NCBI GenBank assembly: GCA_033964015.1
Contig: CM066914.1
Location: 32,905,492-32,969,491 of the forward strand
DNA length: 64,000 bases
Direction: 5' to 3'
From: Scolanthus callimorphus
Taxonomy: Eukaryota > Cnidaria > Anthozoa > Actiniaria > Edwardsiidae
The notes beneath the pieces were generated by a model that ran no database searches, was not told the origin of the DNA, and saw only the letters and a program-made list of their open reading frames with translations. Shown piece after piece: positions 20,690 to 30,416 of this stretch (within the stretch, counting starts at the first letter, position 1; each line of letters starts with the position of its first letter). Position numbers and translations under genes: made by a program.

Positions 20690-21318
20690 AGAACGAAGCA
20701 ATGTGTATAAATGAACTCTAATTCTTGGTTTTCACTTGTCACGTGACGAAATTTATTTCTCTAAATTAACTTCTAAACACTGGATGGCTAATAGAATTAT
20801 AAAGAATATACAAAATTATGTTTCCTGGGTAAATTTTGGGCCGATTGGTCACTTTCCGAGCGAGATATTAGCAAGTGAATGTGCGCCATTTTGTACAGTA
20901 ATTGTATGGAGCCGCCATGTTGGAGCCCCAGTAGAGGGGCTCCATAATGGCGGTCAATTAATCGGGTCTCCAAAACGACGCTACTTTTAATCCAAATTAT
21001 AAAAATAGTATCAGAATGGTAAAATATGAACTGTTATAACATACTGACGTGCCAAGAAGGTAAGAACGATGCAAATCGAGTGAAATACGGCAAGTTCAAA
21101 ATACGTGACTGGTGTTGCGTGACATAAATAGCTTTGGCGATATCTCGAGAACTACTTAGCAGATTGTGCCGAAATTTCGTGTGACAAATCCTTGAATAGA
21201 GTTCTATTTATCACAGAAAGGACATATCTGTAGGTCTCTTGGTTTAGAAGTTAGCTTTTTGATGACGTCACATGAAAACCGAGAATAGAACGAAGCAATG
21301 TGTATGTATGAACACTCT
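20690..21318. mobile_element. TIR element flanked by an about 30-bp direct repeat
   Basis: Ends ATTCTTGGTTTTCACTTGTC (20718) and TGACGTCACATGAAAACCGA (21269) are inverted. Both sides are flanked by GAATAGAACGAAGCAATGTG (20685 and 21283). The interior contains a GATATCTCGAGAAC motif like those in the minisatellites. No protein is encoded. Confidence 0.5.
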
Positions 21319-22293
21319 AATATATAGATTTAGCCACTGGCTAAAAGCGGAGCTCCTGGTTATAAAATTTTCTATGTTAATGAAAGGGATTCCCATGTGT
21401 ACATGGTTTATATGGTTGCTTTAGAGTCTTCCCTTCACGAGATGTTAATTTTTCAAGCATAGATGACGTCATCGATGACGTCATATCACGTGACCACTTC
21501 ATTTCGCTCATCTGGTGGTCTAGACTACACTACCCAAGTTTGGTTGCTTTAGAGTCTTCCCTTCACGTGATATTCATTTTTTAAGCATAGATGACGTCAT
21601 CGATGACGTCATATCACATGACCACTTCATTTCGCTCATCTGGTGGTCTAGACTACACTACCCAAGTTTGGTTGTTTTAGAGTCTTCCTTTCATGAGATA
21701 TTCATTTTTTGAAGCATAGATGACGTCATTGATGACGTCATATCACGTGACAACTTCATTTTGCTCACCTGGTGACCTAGACTACACTACCAAAGTTTGG
21801 TTGTCTTAGAGTCTTCCCTTAACGAGATATTCATTTTTCAATCACTGATGACGTCATCGATGACGTCACATCACGTGTCCGGGTTACAGCACCCCCCTTG
21901 TTGCATAGACAAAATATCCCAAGTATGGTTGTCTTAGCGTGTTCCCTTGAGTAGATATAATTTTTTCTTTGCATACCACAGGGTTCCCATGTGTACACGG
22001 ACGACGGACGGACGGACGGACGGCGTACGCTATAGGTTTAATACCAGAAAAATAAAGAAAAAATCATATCTCCCGAAGGGTACCTTCTATAGAAGCCAAA
22101 CTTGGACAAACTTTCAAAGACCATAAGAGGAACTCTATACCAAGGTCACATGCCCTTACGTCATCAATGAAGTCATCAAAATGATCCATAATGCCCGTGA
22201 CGTTCAAAAATCAACTCGATAGTATACTATACGTTTTTTCCTTAGGTATGGTGCTCCGCTTACGCGGGCCTTCGGCCCGCGCAGGAGCTCCGC
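21318..22293 (+). mobile_element. Complete LE/RE element 1 (976 bp)
   Basis: LE is at 21318-21356 (TAATATATAGATTTAGCC, hairpin, AAAAGCGGAGCTCC) and RE at 22246-22293 (GGTATGGTGCTCCGC, hairpin CGCGGGCCTTCGGCCCGCG, GGAGCTCCGCT). Between them lie GGGATTCCCATGTGTACATG, four CRE minisatellite units, a (GGAC)n tract and a terminal segment shared with 32430-32645. GCGGAGCTCC near both ends forms a subterminal inverted repeat. The layout resembles noncoding Helentron-like elements, but the class is not proven. Confidence 0.7.
21440..21880 (+). repeat. CRE/E-box minisatellite array B (4 units)
   Basis: Dyads start at 21464, 21592, 21721 and 21849, spaced 128, 129 and 128 bp. The third dyad is TGACGTCATTGATGACGTCA. 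The E-box CACGTG is intact in units 1, 3 and 4 and is CACATG in unit 2. Confidence 0.88.
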
Positions 22294-22432
22294 TAAAATT
22301 GTCCGAACCAAAAAAAAAAAAAAAAAAACACCAGCCCCAGAACCCCCGCCCACTGTGCATCCTTTCCACAGCGCTCGATACAAGTGTACGGCAACCTACA
22401 ACCATGTGGGACATTGCGCATGTCAAATAACC

Positions 22433-22565
22433 ATGCTCTTGAGTTCTGGATTATTCATATATGGAGGTGCTATCAATACTTATGGATTATCCATAAGTGA
22501 GGTTAAGTGGATATGTTGGTACGCTATAGGTTTAATACCAGAAAAATAAAGAAAAAATCATATCT
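22433..22565 (+). repeat. Duplicated segments from 20560-20640 and 22023-22068
   Basis: 22433-22520 is the reverse complement of 20560-20640 (GGAGGTGCTATCAATACTTA shared). 22518-22565 repeats 22023-22068 (GCTATAGGTTTAATACCAG). Pieces of neighbouring elements were copied together just upstream of a gene. Confidence 0.65.
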
Positions 22566-23076
22566 ACCGAACACGTAGGGCACGCGCGGGCTCGGATCTG
22601 GTCACGTTGTGCGTGCCGAATCGCCATATTGAACGTGCGCAATTTATGGGAGACTGGTAACTAAATAACGAATCCCGAATACGACATTCTTTCGATGTCT
22701 CCGAAACCGATCGTAGGGGCCCGATGAAAGATCGGATGGCGGGAAAAGATTGCATCGGAGTCGAAGTTTCGTTTGACATCAAACATGGCGGGTCCGTGAT
22801 TGAAAGAAAACCCCAGCAGTTTTCTCTTTCGTGCGTTCCTCTGCGGATTTTAAATCTTTACAAGAGGTAGATAATTTCACCCTTGTTTTATTTTCGAAGT
22901 TGTTTAACTTGTGTGTTTACAATTGAGTCTATTGAAGGCCTCGATGTTTATACTAAATCGCCTTCTTTTTACTTTTTTTAGTTCGAGCTTCGTTTGGCCG
23001 TGCGACGACCTGCCAAATAGCACTAAATACGACCAAATGGAGCTGATATACAACACTTAGCTTCTTTATTAGAGTC
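22566..23076 (+). promoter_or_regulatory. Putative promoter/5' region of the 23.1-kb gene
   Basis: CpG-containing, GC-richer sequence (GGGCACGCGCGGGCTCGGAT and others) lies between repeats and the first ATG of the gene at 23077. It lacks repeat-family signatures. The promoter role is inferred from position and base composition only; no TATA box is claimed. Confidence 0.3.
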
Positions 23077-23247
23077 ATGGGTCGTAGGGGTTGTTTTAGT
23101 ATTGGGGAATACATGAGAAGAATGAAAGTAAAGAAAATGAAGCAAGTCGAGACAAACGTCAATATTTTAAGGGAACATGAAAAGTTAGCAAGGAAAAGAA
23201 GTGAGCTTAAAAGAGTAGGGAGTAAGATCCAGAGGGTGGATCAGAAG
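23077..23247 (+). CDS. Exon 1 of the transposase-like gene
   Basis: 57 codons from ATG to the donor AAG|GTAAAA, phase 0. It is rich in K, R and E with a heptad-like pattern (KQVETNVNILREHEKLARKR), so probably a coiled coil or DNA-binding helix. The start is chosen because it is the first ATG in a frame that matches exon 2 phase. Confidence 0.5.
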
Positions 23248-23273
23248 GTAAAAGTTAAATTTAAATACATATT

Positions 23274-24576
23274 AGCGGAGCTCCTTAGCGGCCGAAGGCC
23301 GCAGAGCGGAGCACCATAGGTATCGCAGGAAGAATACAATAGCTCAAAGTAGAACTCAGGTATACGATCGAGTTCATTTTTCATGGTACAGCGGTATTCC
23401 CATACTGGTATCGCTGGCGCGTCCGTGCGTGCGTGCGTGCGTGCCTGCCCCACCACAGGTAAACCAAGACCCTTCTCCGTTTTTTAATTATATCTCAGGA
23501 AGGGATGAAGCTCAGACAACCAAACTTGGGTGAAGTTGTCTTAGTGACAAGGGGGGTGCAACTGCATGGTCACGTGGTATGACGTCATCAATGACGTCAT
23601 AGGAGAAAAACAAGATATCTCGGAAGGGATGAACCTCAGACAACCAAACTTGGGGAAGTTGTCTTAGTGGCAAGGGGGGTGCATCTGCATGGTCACGTGG
23701 TATTATGTCACCAATGACGTCATCATAAGAGAAAAACATTATATCTCGGGAAGGGATGAACCTCAGACAACCAAACTTGGGTGAAGTTGTCTTAGTGGCA
23801 AGGGGGTGCAACTGCATGGTCACGTGGTATGATGTCATCAATGACGTCATCATAAGAGAAAAACAAGACATCTCGCGAAGGGATGAACGTCAGACAACCA
23901 AACTTGGGTGAAGTTGTCTTAGTGGCAAGGGGGGTGCAACTGGATGGTCACGTGGTATTACGTCATCAATGACGTCATCATAAGAGAAAAACATTATATC
24001 TCGGGAAGGGATGAACCTCAGACAACCAAACTTGGGTGAAGTTGTCTTAGTGGCAAGGGGGTGCAACTGTCTGGTCACGTGGTATGACGTCATCGATGAC
24101 GTCATCATAGGAGAAAAACAACATATCTCGGGAAGGGATGAAGCTCAGACAACCAAACTTGGGTGAAGTTGTCTAAGTGGCAAGGGGGTGCAACTGCCTG
24201 GTCACGTGGTATGACGTCATCGATGACGTCATAAAACGAGAAAAGGTTGATATCTTTGGATGGGATGAGTCTCAGACAAGCAAACTTGGGTGAAGTTGTC
24301 TAAGTGGCAAGGGGGTGCAACTGCCTGGTCACGTGGTATGACGTCATCGATGACGTCATAAAACGAGAAAAGGTTGATATCTTTGGATGGGATGAGCCTC
24401 AGACAACCAAACTTGGGTGAAATTATCTACGTGGCAAGGGGAGTGCAAGTGCTTAGGCACGTGGTATGACGGTGGCAGGCTATCTATGTACAATGGCATT
24501 AACAAATGTCTCATTAACACAGAAAAATATGTAGCCGGGAGCTCCGCTTTTAGCCAGTGGCTAAATCTATATATTA
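23274..24576 (-). mobile_element. Complete LE/RE element 2 (1303 bp) inside the intron
   Basis: Read on the minus strand, LE is at 24576-24538 and RE at 23320-23274 (AGCGGAGCTCC, hairpin GCGGCCGAAGGCCGC, GCACCATAGG on the plus strand). Inside are a (GTGC)n tract near 23422-23450 and CRE minisatellite array C. The element lies wholly within the intron 23248-24834 in antisense orientation. The flanks read GAGC-TAATAT before LE and TAATAT-GTATTT after RE, a possible 6-bp duplication. Confidence 0.72.
23465..24480 (-). repeat. CRE/E-box minisatellite array C (7 units plus partial)
   Basis: Dyads start near 23580, 23704, 23830, 23958, 24085, 24212 and 24339, a period of about 124-128 bp; a truncated unit lies at 24465. 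Each unit has GGTCACGTGGTATGACGTCA and CAACCAAACTTGGGTGAAGT. Some dyads use CATCAATG instead of CATCGATG. Skeleton motifs (CAAGTTTGGTTGT, GATATCTC) are shared with arrays A and B, so the arrays descend from one unit. Confidence 0.88.
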
Positions 24577-24834
24577 GCTCTATTGTATATCTTAACAGCT
24601 TCGTGCACTTACGAACGCGCGCGAAATCCATTCATGGCGGAACCATGCCTTCATTCATCAGAAATTCTGCATTCAGAAAAATGCCATGCTGCTGTGGTCT
24701 TTGTTGCATATCTATGTAAAGTTATAATTTTTATGTGAATAGCTATTTTGACAGAGCATCCCTTGAAAATTCAGACTTTCTTCGCATCATTGGTTAAATG
24801 GTTAATTTTGTGTGCTTTTGTTTTTAATAATTAG

Positions 24835-26046
24835 CTAAAGGTAGCCATAGAGGAGTTGGAAGATATTGCTAGAGATTGTCAAATCGAGACAGGAAAGAAG
24901 AAAGCAAGGAAGCGTAAAGCAGTTACCAACCATATTTTAGATGGGAGAGCTAGGAAAATGAGAAGGCAAAATCCCACTCTATTTTCAAATGGCAAAGTTC
25001 AGGTGACAGCAAGAGTTGCAAATAGAAGGCGGTCAGAATTGGTTCAGGCATCAGCAGAAATCCATGGAGGAGAATTGCCCACTGCCAAGGCTACACAAGT
25101 TGGGCTTATTGATGCCACTTTATCTCGCTGTAGTACTTCTTTGTTAACTGATGTTTTTTCAAGTAGCCCAAAGATAAATAAGGAAGTAGTTCCCAAAATT
25201 CTTAAGAAAGAGGTCAAACAATATGAGGAGTCTCATGAGAAAATGGTAAGAAGTGTGGCAGTGTACTATGATGGTGGGGTTATGGGTAAGAAAATGTACA
25301 GAAAGAATTACAGAGATAATAATATAAGGACTGTGAACAACAAGCAGGTGAGAACAAAAATAGATAATGTTCCCATGCCCAGATTGGTCTCCTACAACAA
25401 ATTAATGCCTTTTATCAAAGGCATTCCGGTAGGTACCATTTATGATGTTAATGATACTCTTTGTGATGGGTGTAAGGAGGAAGAAAAGGTGCATGGTTGC
25501 TATCGTGATCTCAAGGAAACTTTGTTGTATCCTGCAAGCTTTTATTTGTCTCACCAGGATTTATATAACATTCAGTGGTTTAATGGTGAGACTAACACTT
25601 TTTACATTTCAATAGGTGGAGAAGGAGCCCCTTTCGGAAAAGACGATACTGCTTTTGCCTGGCTTGTATCATTTCTCAATATTGGAAAGGGAGTATTAAG
25701 TAGTAATGAAAATTACTTGCTATTTGGTGCCAACTGCAGTGAAACAAGCATCGTAGTGCAGCGGTATATTGGAAAGCTTGTAAGTGAAATCGCTGGCCTA
25801 GAAGGGAAATCATTTGATGTGACTATTGCAGACAACAGCACAATCAGTGTTAAGTTCTGTGTTGGGGAGCTTCCCAATGATATGAAGATGATTGTCTTCT
25901 TGGGTGGAGAATTGAATAACAAAGCCAAGTATTTTTCCTCTTTTGCAGATGTTTGTAATGAAAATGCTGCAGATGTGGATGGGACATTCGGAGAAGACGA
26001 AAACAACACCTGGAAGCCATGGAACTATCAGCATCGCCGGTTGTAA
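24835..26046 (+). CDS. Exon 2, first frame segment
   Basis: Open from the acceptor to TAA at 26044. A basic N-terminus (KKKARKRKAVTNHILDGRAR) suggests nuclear localisation. Conserved-looking blocks are SVAVYYDGGVMGKKMYRKNY, DTLCDGCKEEEKVHGCYRDL (cysteine cluster), FYISIGGEGAPFGKDDTAFA and NENYLLFGANCSETS. It ends WKPWNYQHRRL where one lost base throws the frame off. Confidence 0.55.
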   Translation, partial: LKVAIEELEDIARDCQIETGKKKARKRKAVTNHILDGRARKMRRQNPTLFSNGKVQVTARVANRRRSELVQASAEIHGGELPTAKATQVGLIDATLSRCSTSLLTDVFSSSPKINKEVVPKILKKEVKQYEESHEKMVRSVAVYYDGGVMGKKMYRKNYRDNNIRTVNNKQVRTKIDNVPMPRLVSYNKLMPFIKGIPVGTIYDVNDTLCDGCKEEEKVHGCYRDLKETLLYPASFYLSHQDLYNIQWFNGETNTFYISIGGEGAPFGKDDTAFAWLVSFLNIGKGVLSSNENYLLFGANCSETSIVVQRYIGKLVSEIAGLEGKSFDVTIADNSTISVKFCVGELPNDMKMIVFLGGELNNKAKYFSSFADVCNENAADVDGTFGEDENNTWKPWNYQHRRL

Positions 26047-26714
26047 AAGAGGTAGAAAAACTGAAAAAAAGCCTACAGAAGCAGAAGCTTGCACCATCAA
26101 CAAAGAGTGCAAAAATCACTAAACTTATTTCTGACAAAAAGAGTCGTCAAGAATTTGCACCACAAATTGGCACCTTGATTAATCGCGTCCATGTTGACCC
26201 CTTGCACTTGAAAAATAATGCCTGTGCCCTTGTGCATCGCCAACTTTTGTATGAAACTACTAACATTTGCTCTTTGCAGTCATCTGCTTCTTCTTTTGCA
26301 GACCTTTCTCCTAGGTCACCTCTTGCCCAGTATGTCAGCTCTTTGCGAAGTGAATGCCATTTGTCTCGCCTTGCCAATAAGGTTGTGCGATGGTTTAACG
26401 AGAGAGGAGAAGATGGCAAGGACTTCGAATATCGCTTTACTGGGAAGGAAAGCAGAGGATTCCTAAAGAACTTCATGTTCTTGATTGCTAAAGTTAAGCC
26501 ATTTTTCAAAGCTGGTTCACGGAGTGAGTGTACCTTGCATGTAATTGCCTATCTGTCACTCCTGTTGCGTGACTGTGTTTCTTTGTTTAGTAGGGTAGAA
26601 ATATCCTCACAGCAGGTAAGTGAGCTTTCAGTTTTTTGTAAGAAGTTCTTTAGAACATATGGTATTTTTTTTGGTTCCCATCCCACAGTCTGGACCTTAG
26701 GTCATATATTCTAG
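26046..26714 (+). CDS. Exon 2, second frame segment
   Basis: Continues in a new frame as VVKEVEKLKKSLQKQKL, RQEFAPQIGTLINRVHVDPL and HLKNNACALVHRQLLYET, then RGFLKNFMFLIAKVKPFF, to HPTVWTLGHIF and a stop. The frame change near 26040 is compatible with loss of a single G in CGCCGGTTG. Confidence 0.5.
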   Translation, partial: KEVEKLKKSLQKQKLAPSTKSAKITKLISDKKSRQEFAPQIGTLINRVHVDPLHLKNNACALVHRQLLYETTNICSLQSSASSFADLSPRSPLAQYVSSLRSECHLSRLANKVVRWFNERGEDGKDFEYRFTGKESRGFLKNFMFLIAKVKPFFKAGSRSECTLHVIAYLSLLLRDCVSLFSRVEISSQQVSELSVFCKKFFRTYGIFFGSHPTVWTLGHIF

Positions 26715-27079
26715 CGCATACAAAGGAAATGAAGAACAAGTATGACATGGGCTTAGGGCTCAATTCTATGGAGGGGAGGGAGGCCAAGCATTGTGCTATT
26801 TCCAGGTATAGTCTTCACACTACTTATCACTCTAGGTGGCCACAGATTTTTCTCCATGAGTTCATTTCTCTATTTTTGCTGCGTGAGCGTGGATACAATA
26901 TTTCAAAAGTGAGCTCTTCTAGATTGACCTACCTTCCCAAGCAAGATGAAACACATTGCTACTGTGGCTTTACAAAGCCTGCATCAGTAGGTAAGTGTTT
27001 GTTCTGTTCTCATCCCATTAGAAAGAACATTGAGCTCAGTCAGAGCAAAGGCTATCCTGTGATGTGCCGCAGGAGATGA
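26705..27079 (+). CDS. Exon 2, third frame segment (C-terminus)
   Basis: Reads LAHTKEMKNKYDMGLGLNSM, EGREAKHCAISRYSLHTTYH, FISLFLLRERGYNISKVSS and a C-terminal CYCGFTKPASVGKCLFC that could bind zinc. TGA is at 27077. A single missing base in ATATATTCTAG near 26708 explains the shift from the previous segment. Confidence 0.5.
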   Translation, partial: YILAHTKEMKNKYDMGLGLNSMEGREAKHCAISRYSLHTTYHSRWPQIFLHEFISLFLLRERGYNISKVSSSRLTYLPKQDETHCYCGFTKPASVGKCLFCSHPIRKNIELSQSKGYPVMCRRR

Positions 27080-28244
27080 TTAAAAAACAAGTGACCTGAC
27101 TGGATTGTCTGATTTTAATTGCCTAGTTTGAATTTAGTGGTTGAATACTGCAACACCTAATACCCTTGGATTTTCAGCAATGGCTCACTAGGTGTGTATT
27201 ACCCTCTTGCAGTAAAAAAAAATTCACCCCCTCCTGTGGACCCCTAGATTCCAGGGTGTAGGGAGTACAATTCCAGGGTGATTAACAGTTATCATTTTGG
27301 TGTGGGTCAGAGCGGCTAAAAAATAAATATCCAGGAAGGGGATCTGAGACTTACAGTAGGTCCTCAGTAGGGGCTGAATTTTATTTTGTTACTGCATGCC
27401 AATTATCTCTTCTGGGACATGAGTGGAGCCTCTACACAGCTGTATACATTGTAAGTATAATTTTAATTGATATTTTAAAGTAAAAATTGCAGTACTTCCA
27501 TTGCGGGATTAGAAGCTTCACAAAAGTTATGCTGTAAATTTTGTTTTTATATGAAGATGACTTGAAATTATGAAAAAAGCTTTTCAGACCCATGCCCTCA
27601 AAATCATCCGAGACTGTGTAGTGCACTGCCACATGGATAACCATACTCTCTAGATACTTCTGTTGCAGCTTAGCGTTCACTTAGGTTGCAACTACATGTA
27701 ATGCTGTCAGAGTGTTTTGAGCATTATTCAAAAAAGTAGCCAGCCCGGTTTGGCGAACTTTGATTGCTTAAATATCTTTTTCCTTGGACCCCATGAAAAC
27801 TAGCAGTGAAATGTAAAATAGCACTGAGTAGATAGCAGAGCTTTAGTGGAATCCCAGCTTATTCTGACAGCACTGCACTTGTAATCAAATCATTTTCACA
27901 GGGAGGACCAGGTTAATCTACAGGATATAATGAGTTTTGGTATCCACTGTTGTGCCATGTTTATTTAAATCTTAAATTGCCTTGAAGAATAGTTGGTGTA
28001 AGGCTTCTCCTTTCAGAAAACCTGGTTATGCCAGGGCAAAAGGATCAAAGCCTGTCAAGTCTCTGAATTATATTCTTCTTTCTGTAATTGGTTGGTCCAG
28101 CACCTGTGAAATATACTAACAATAAACCTTTTTTGTTATTGTTTATTGCTTCTCATCTCAAAACAAGCTTATTTTAGAGCTATAAATGAACGAAGAAAGA
28201 AAGAAAACGTTTTACTGGGTTTGTGACCCTTTCATTCATTTGCG
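27080..28244. other. No confident feature
   Basis: 3' flank of the transposase-like gene and unassigned DNA. The segment near 27168-27215 (AATACCCTTGGATTTTCAGC) resembles 29316-29365, suggesting a diverged shared repeat. A minus-strand frame at 27432-27680 has no recognised motif. Confidence 0.35.
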
Positions 28245-28380
28245 TACCCCTAAAAATACCATTACTAAGTGAAAGCCACAATTTTTCTCCGATACCCCCT
28301 AAAAAATACCTGAAACTCGATTTTGACCCCTAAAAAATACGACGAGCACCCCTATCAGGTCGACATGTGAAGAACCCCCC
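28245..28380. repeat. Partial ACCCCTAAAAATAC-type MITE
   Basis: Repeated CCCCTAAAAAATAC motifs and the end ACGAGCACCCC match the right part of the element at 5203-5519. The left TIR is not evident. Confidence 0.5.
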
Positions 28381-28556
28381 CGGGGTCATAATGTCTTGTT
28401 TCTTCTGAAATTTTCTTCAAATAAAAGATATGTTGTTCTGCTATGCTTTGTGTTTGTTTGAATTTCTGTTATTTACCACAACATTTTCATTTTTTAGTCA
28501 ATTTGCAATACTACCCAGCTGCCAATCAAAATGCAAGCTGCTGCACTCTTGATGGA

Positions 28557-28893
28557 AAATGGCTGATTGCATTTTTAAACCGCACCGGGGGGATTGTGGA
28601 CCTCCCTTAAAAAGACCCCCTCCCTCCCCTGGAATTTTCAACCCCATGAAGGACCCCCTCCTCTGGAATTTCCATTTTTCTGGCAAAATACCCCTGGAAA
28701 ATCTATTTTTGGATAAAATGTCCCTGGAAAGTCACCTCTTTTTACCCCTCCCCCTGGAATTTCCAGTCTCCAGGCACACCCCCTCCCGTGGAATTTCCAG
28801 AGTCCAAAACAACTCCCCTGGAAAATTTTCCATAGGTCCTCCCCCCCCCCCCCCCCCCCTGGTGCACATTAAAAATGCAATCAGCCAATGGCA
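28557..28893. mobile_element. MITE with TGGCTGATTGCATTTTTAA ends
   Basis: 28557-28577 (AATGGCTGATTGCATTTTTA) is matched in reverse at 28869-28890. The interior is a degenerate array of CCCCTGGAATTTCCA motifs and a C tract. No coding capacity. Confidence 0.7.
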
Positions 28894-29139
28894 GAGTTCA
28901 GTTGGCTAAGTGAGTTCTTGCATCAAGACCTAAACAGCCCACTTGCATTTTGCTTTTGGGATAACTGAGAGCCTTACGCAGTGAGCGGCTTAGTCTTTGA
29001 TTGGCAGCTGTGACTCCAAAACTCCCCCAAAAATGAAAATTAGACTTAGATCAAATATGAAAAGTACATATATGTACTAGTCAACTGTTAGCCTGTGTTT
29101 TTTGTTTTGCAACACCTTTGGTTATTCTGAAATACATAA

Positions 29140-29315
29140 TGTATGGTTCCAGGAAACATCCATCCCCCCCCCCCCAAAAAAAAGGGCACTGGAAATTCCA
29201 GAGGGGCAGGGGGTCAATTTACCTGATCTTCTCCATACAAATACTGTACTTTTCTTTGGAAATTCTAAGGTGGTTGGAGGGAGGGGGTATGGACATTTTC
29301 TGGAACCGCACACTA
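29140..29315 (+). mobile_element. GGAATTTCCA-type MITE copy
   Basis: Starts GTATGGTTCCAGGAAACATC and ends TTTTCTGGAACCGCACAC, with GGAAATTCCAGAGGGG and CTCCATACAAATACTGTAC inside. Orientation is opposite to the 12656 copy. Confidence 0.65.
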
Positions 29316-29372
29316 TTATAATACCCTTGGACATTTAGCAGTGGTTGACAAAGTGTTTATTTCCCCACTTAC

Positions 29373-29595
29373 GTTAGAACCTGTGAAAGAACATTGTACA
29401 GCATGCAGTTATGGAGTGGGTAATTGACAGTGTTCCATTCACCATAATAGAAGTAAATCTCCAACAGCCCAGTCCTTAACCTGTAAATAAGGGCAAAATC
29501 CTTCTCTGGGCTCACCAAAAGTTTTGTGGTATGCCCATTCTTATGACCATGAAGTTTCCGTCTGAAGTATTTTTTCACCTCTCTGTTGTTGTGCC
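29373..29595 (-). CDS. Exon of an unidentified minus-strand gene
   Basis: Read on the minus strand: acceptor CCCTGTTGACAG, an open frame of about 74 codons (HNNREVKKYFRRKLHGHKNG, HTTKLLVSPEKDFALIYRL, RTGLLEIYFYYGEWNTVNYP) and a consensus donor AAC|GTAAGT. Both splice signals and the balanced composition support a real exon. It could belong with the exons near 31.75-32.35 kb, which would place the Foldback-like element in an intron; this link is inference. Confidence 0.45.
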
Positions 29596-30156
29596 CTGTC
29601 AACAGGGAGAAAAAACTGCAAAAAAAGTACATGTAAATGCATTGAAAGTTTCATTGTAGATGTTCATTCCTATCCTGACAACTGGGGAGCTGGTTAGCAT
29701 ACTTTGTGATGCCAACTCTCCCAGTTTTGTCCATCAGAATCTCCAGATTCCTCCCGAATTCTGAACTCTCTGGATTGGCAGGTATGGATGATGTCATCAA
29801 AAATAAAAATAAAAGTCATACACAAGCTATACTAATGCTGAAGACCATGCAAGGATTTAACGTGTCCTCATATAATTATTCATATGTGGTTTTCAAAAAC
29901 CAGGAAGGTGAAGAGGAAACACATGACAAAAAGATTAGGATAATTATTGTACATGGCAAATAAAGCACCAAAAATAAAGCGAATTTTGACTAGTGGTTTC
30001 TCAATAAAAAATAAATTCATACCACGTTGGCCTGCTTTTTCTAGATTAGTAACCCCCACCACAAAAATCCCTGGCTGCGGGCCTGGGGATTACCCCAGGG
30101 AAACTATGGCGCGTTTTCAGGGTCAAAATTCAAACGTAGTTCTTGCGTACAGACTT

Positions 30157-30416
30157 TGAATTGAATACACGCTTTTTGAATTGAATACACGCATTTTGAA
30201 TTGAATACACACGGATTTTGAATTGACGTCTTGCATTTTGAATTGAATACACGCATTTTGAATTGAATACACACGAATTTTGAATTGAATACACGTATGG
30301 TGAATTGAATACACAGATTTTGAATTGAATACGCGCATTTCGAATTGAATACACGGATTTTGAATTGAATACACGCTTTTCGAATTGAATACACGGATTT
30401 TGAATTGAATACTTTT
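30157..30416 (-). repeat. Left 20-bp tandem array of the Foldback-like element
   Basis: About 13 units of TTTTGAATTGAATACACGCA with variable last bases (GCT, GCA, GGA, GAA, GTA). Extra partial units follow at 30452-30490 with CAGGCGTTCCTTGC duplications not present in the right arm. Peptide repeats in all frames follow from 20 not being a multiple of 3. Confidence 0.85.

Larger units (their letters stand above)
23077..27079 (+). pseudogene. Uncharacterised transposase-like gene, two exons, two 1-bp deletions
   Basis: Exon 1 (23077-23247) encodes MGRRGCFSIGEYMRRMKVKK and a charged helix ending QRVDQK. A donor GTAAAA and an acceptor TTTAATAATTAG (24834) join it in phase to exon 2 (24835-27079), giving VDQK-LKVAIEELEDIARDC. 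Exon 2 holds GGEGAPFGKDDTAFAW, FGANCSETSIVVQRY, GELPNDMKMIVFLGGEL, HVDPLHLKNNACAL, GLGLNSMEGREAKH and a C-terminal CYCG...CLFC cluster. Single-base deletions near 26040 and 26708 break an otherwise continuous frame of about 805 codons. I recall this as a multicopy cnidarian family without assigned function; acidic residues in conserved blocks suggest a DDE-like nuclease, which is inference. Confidence 0.6.

Noticed and set aside
23512..24631. Minus-strand frames with repeated PRDHAVAPPLPLRQLHP-like peptides
   Set aside because: By-product of minisatellite array C, whose unit is close to a multiple of three; no start, splice or domain support.
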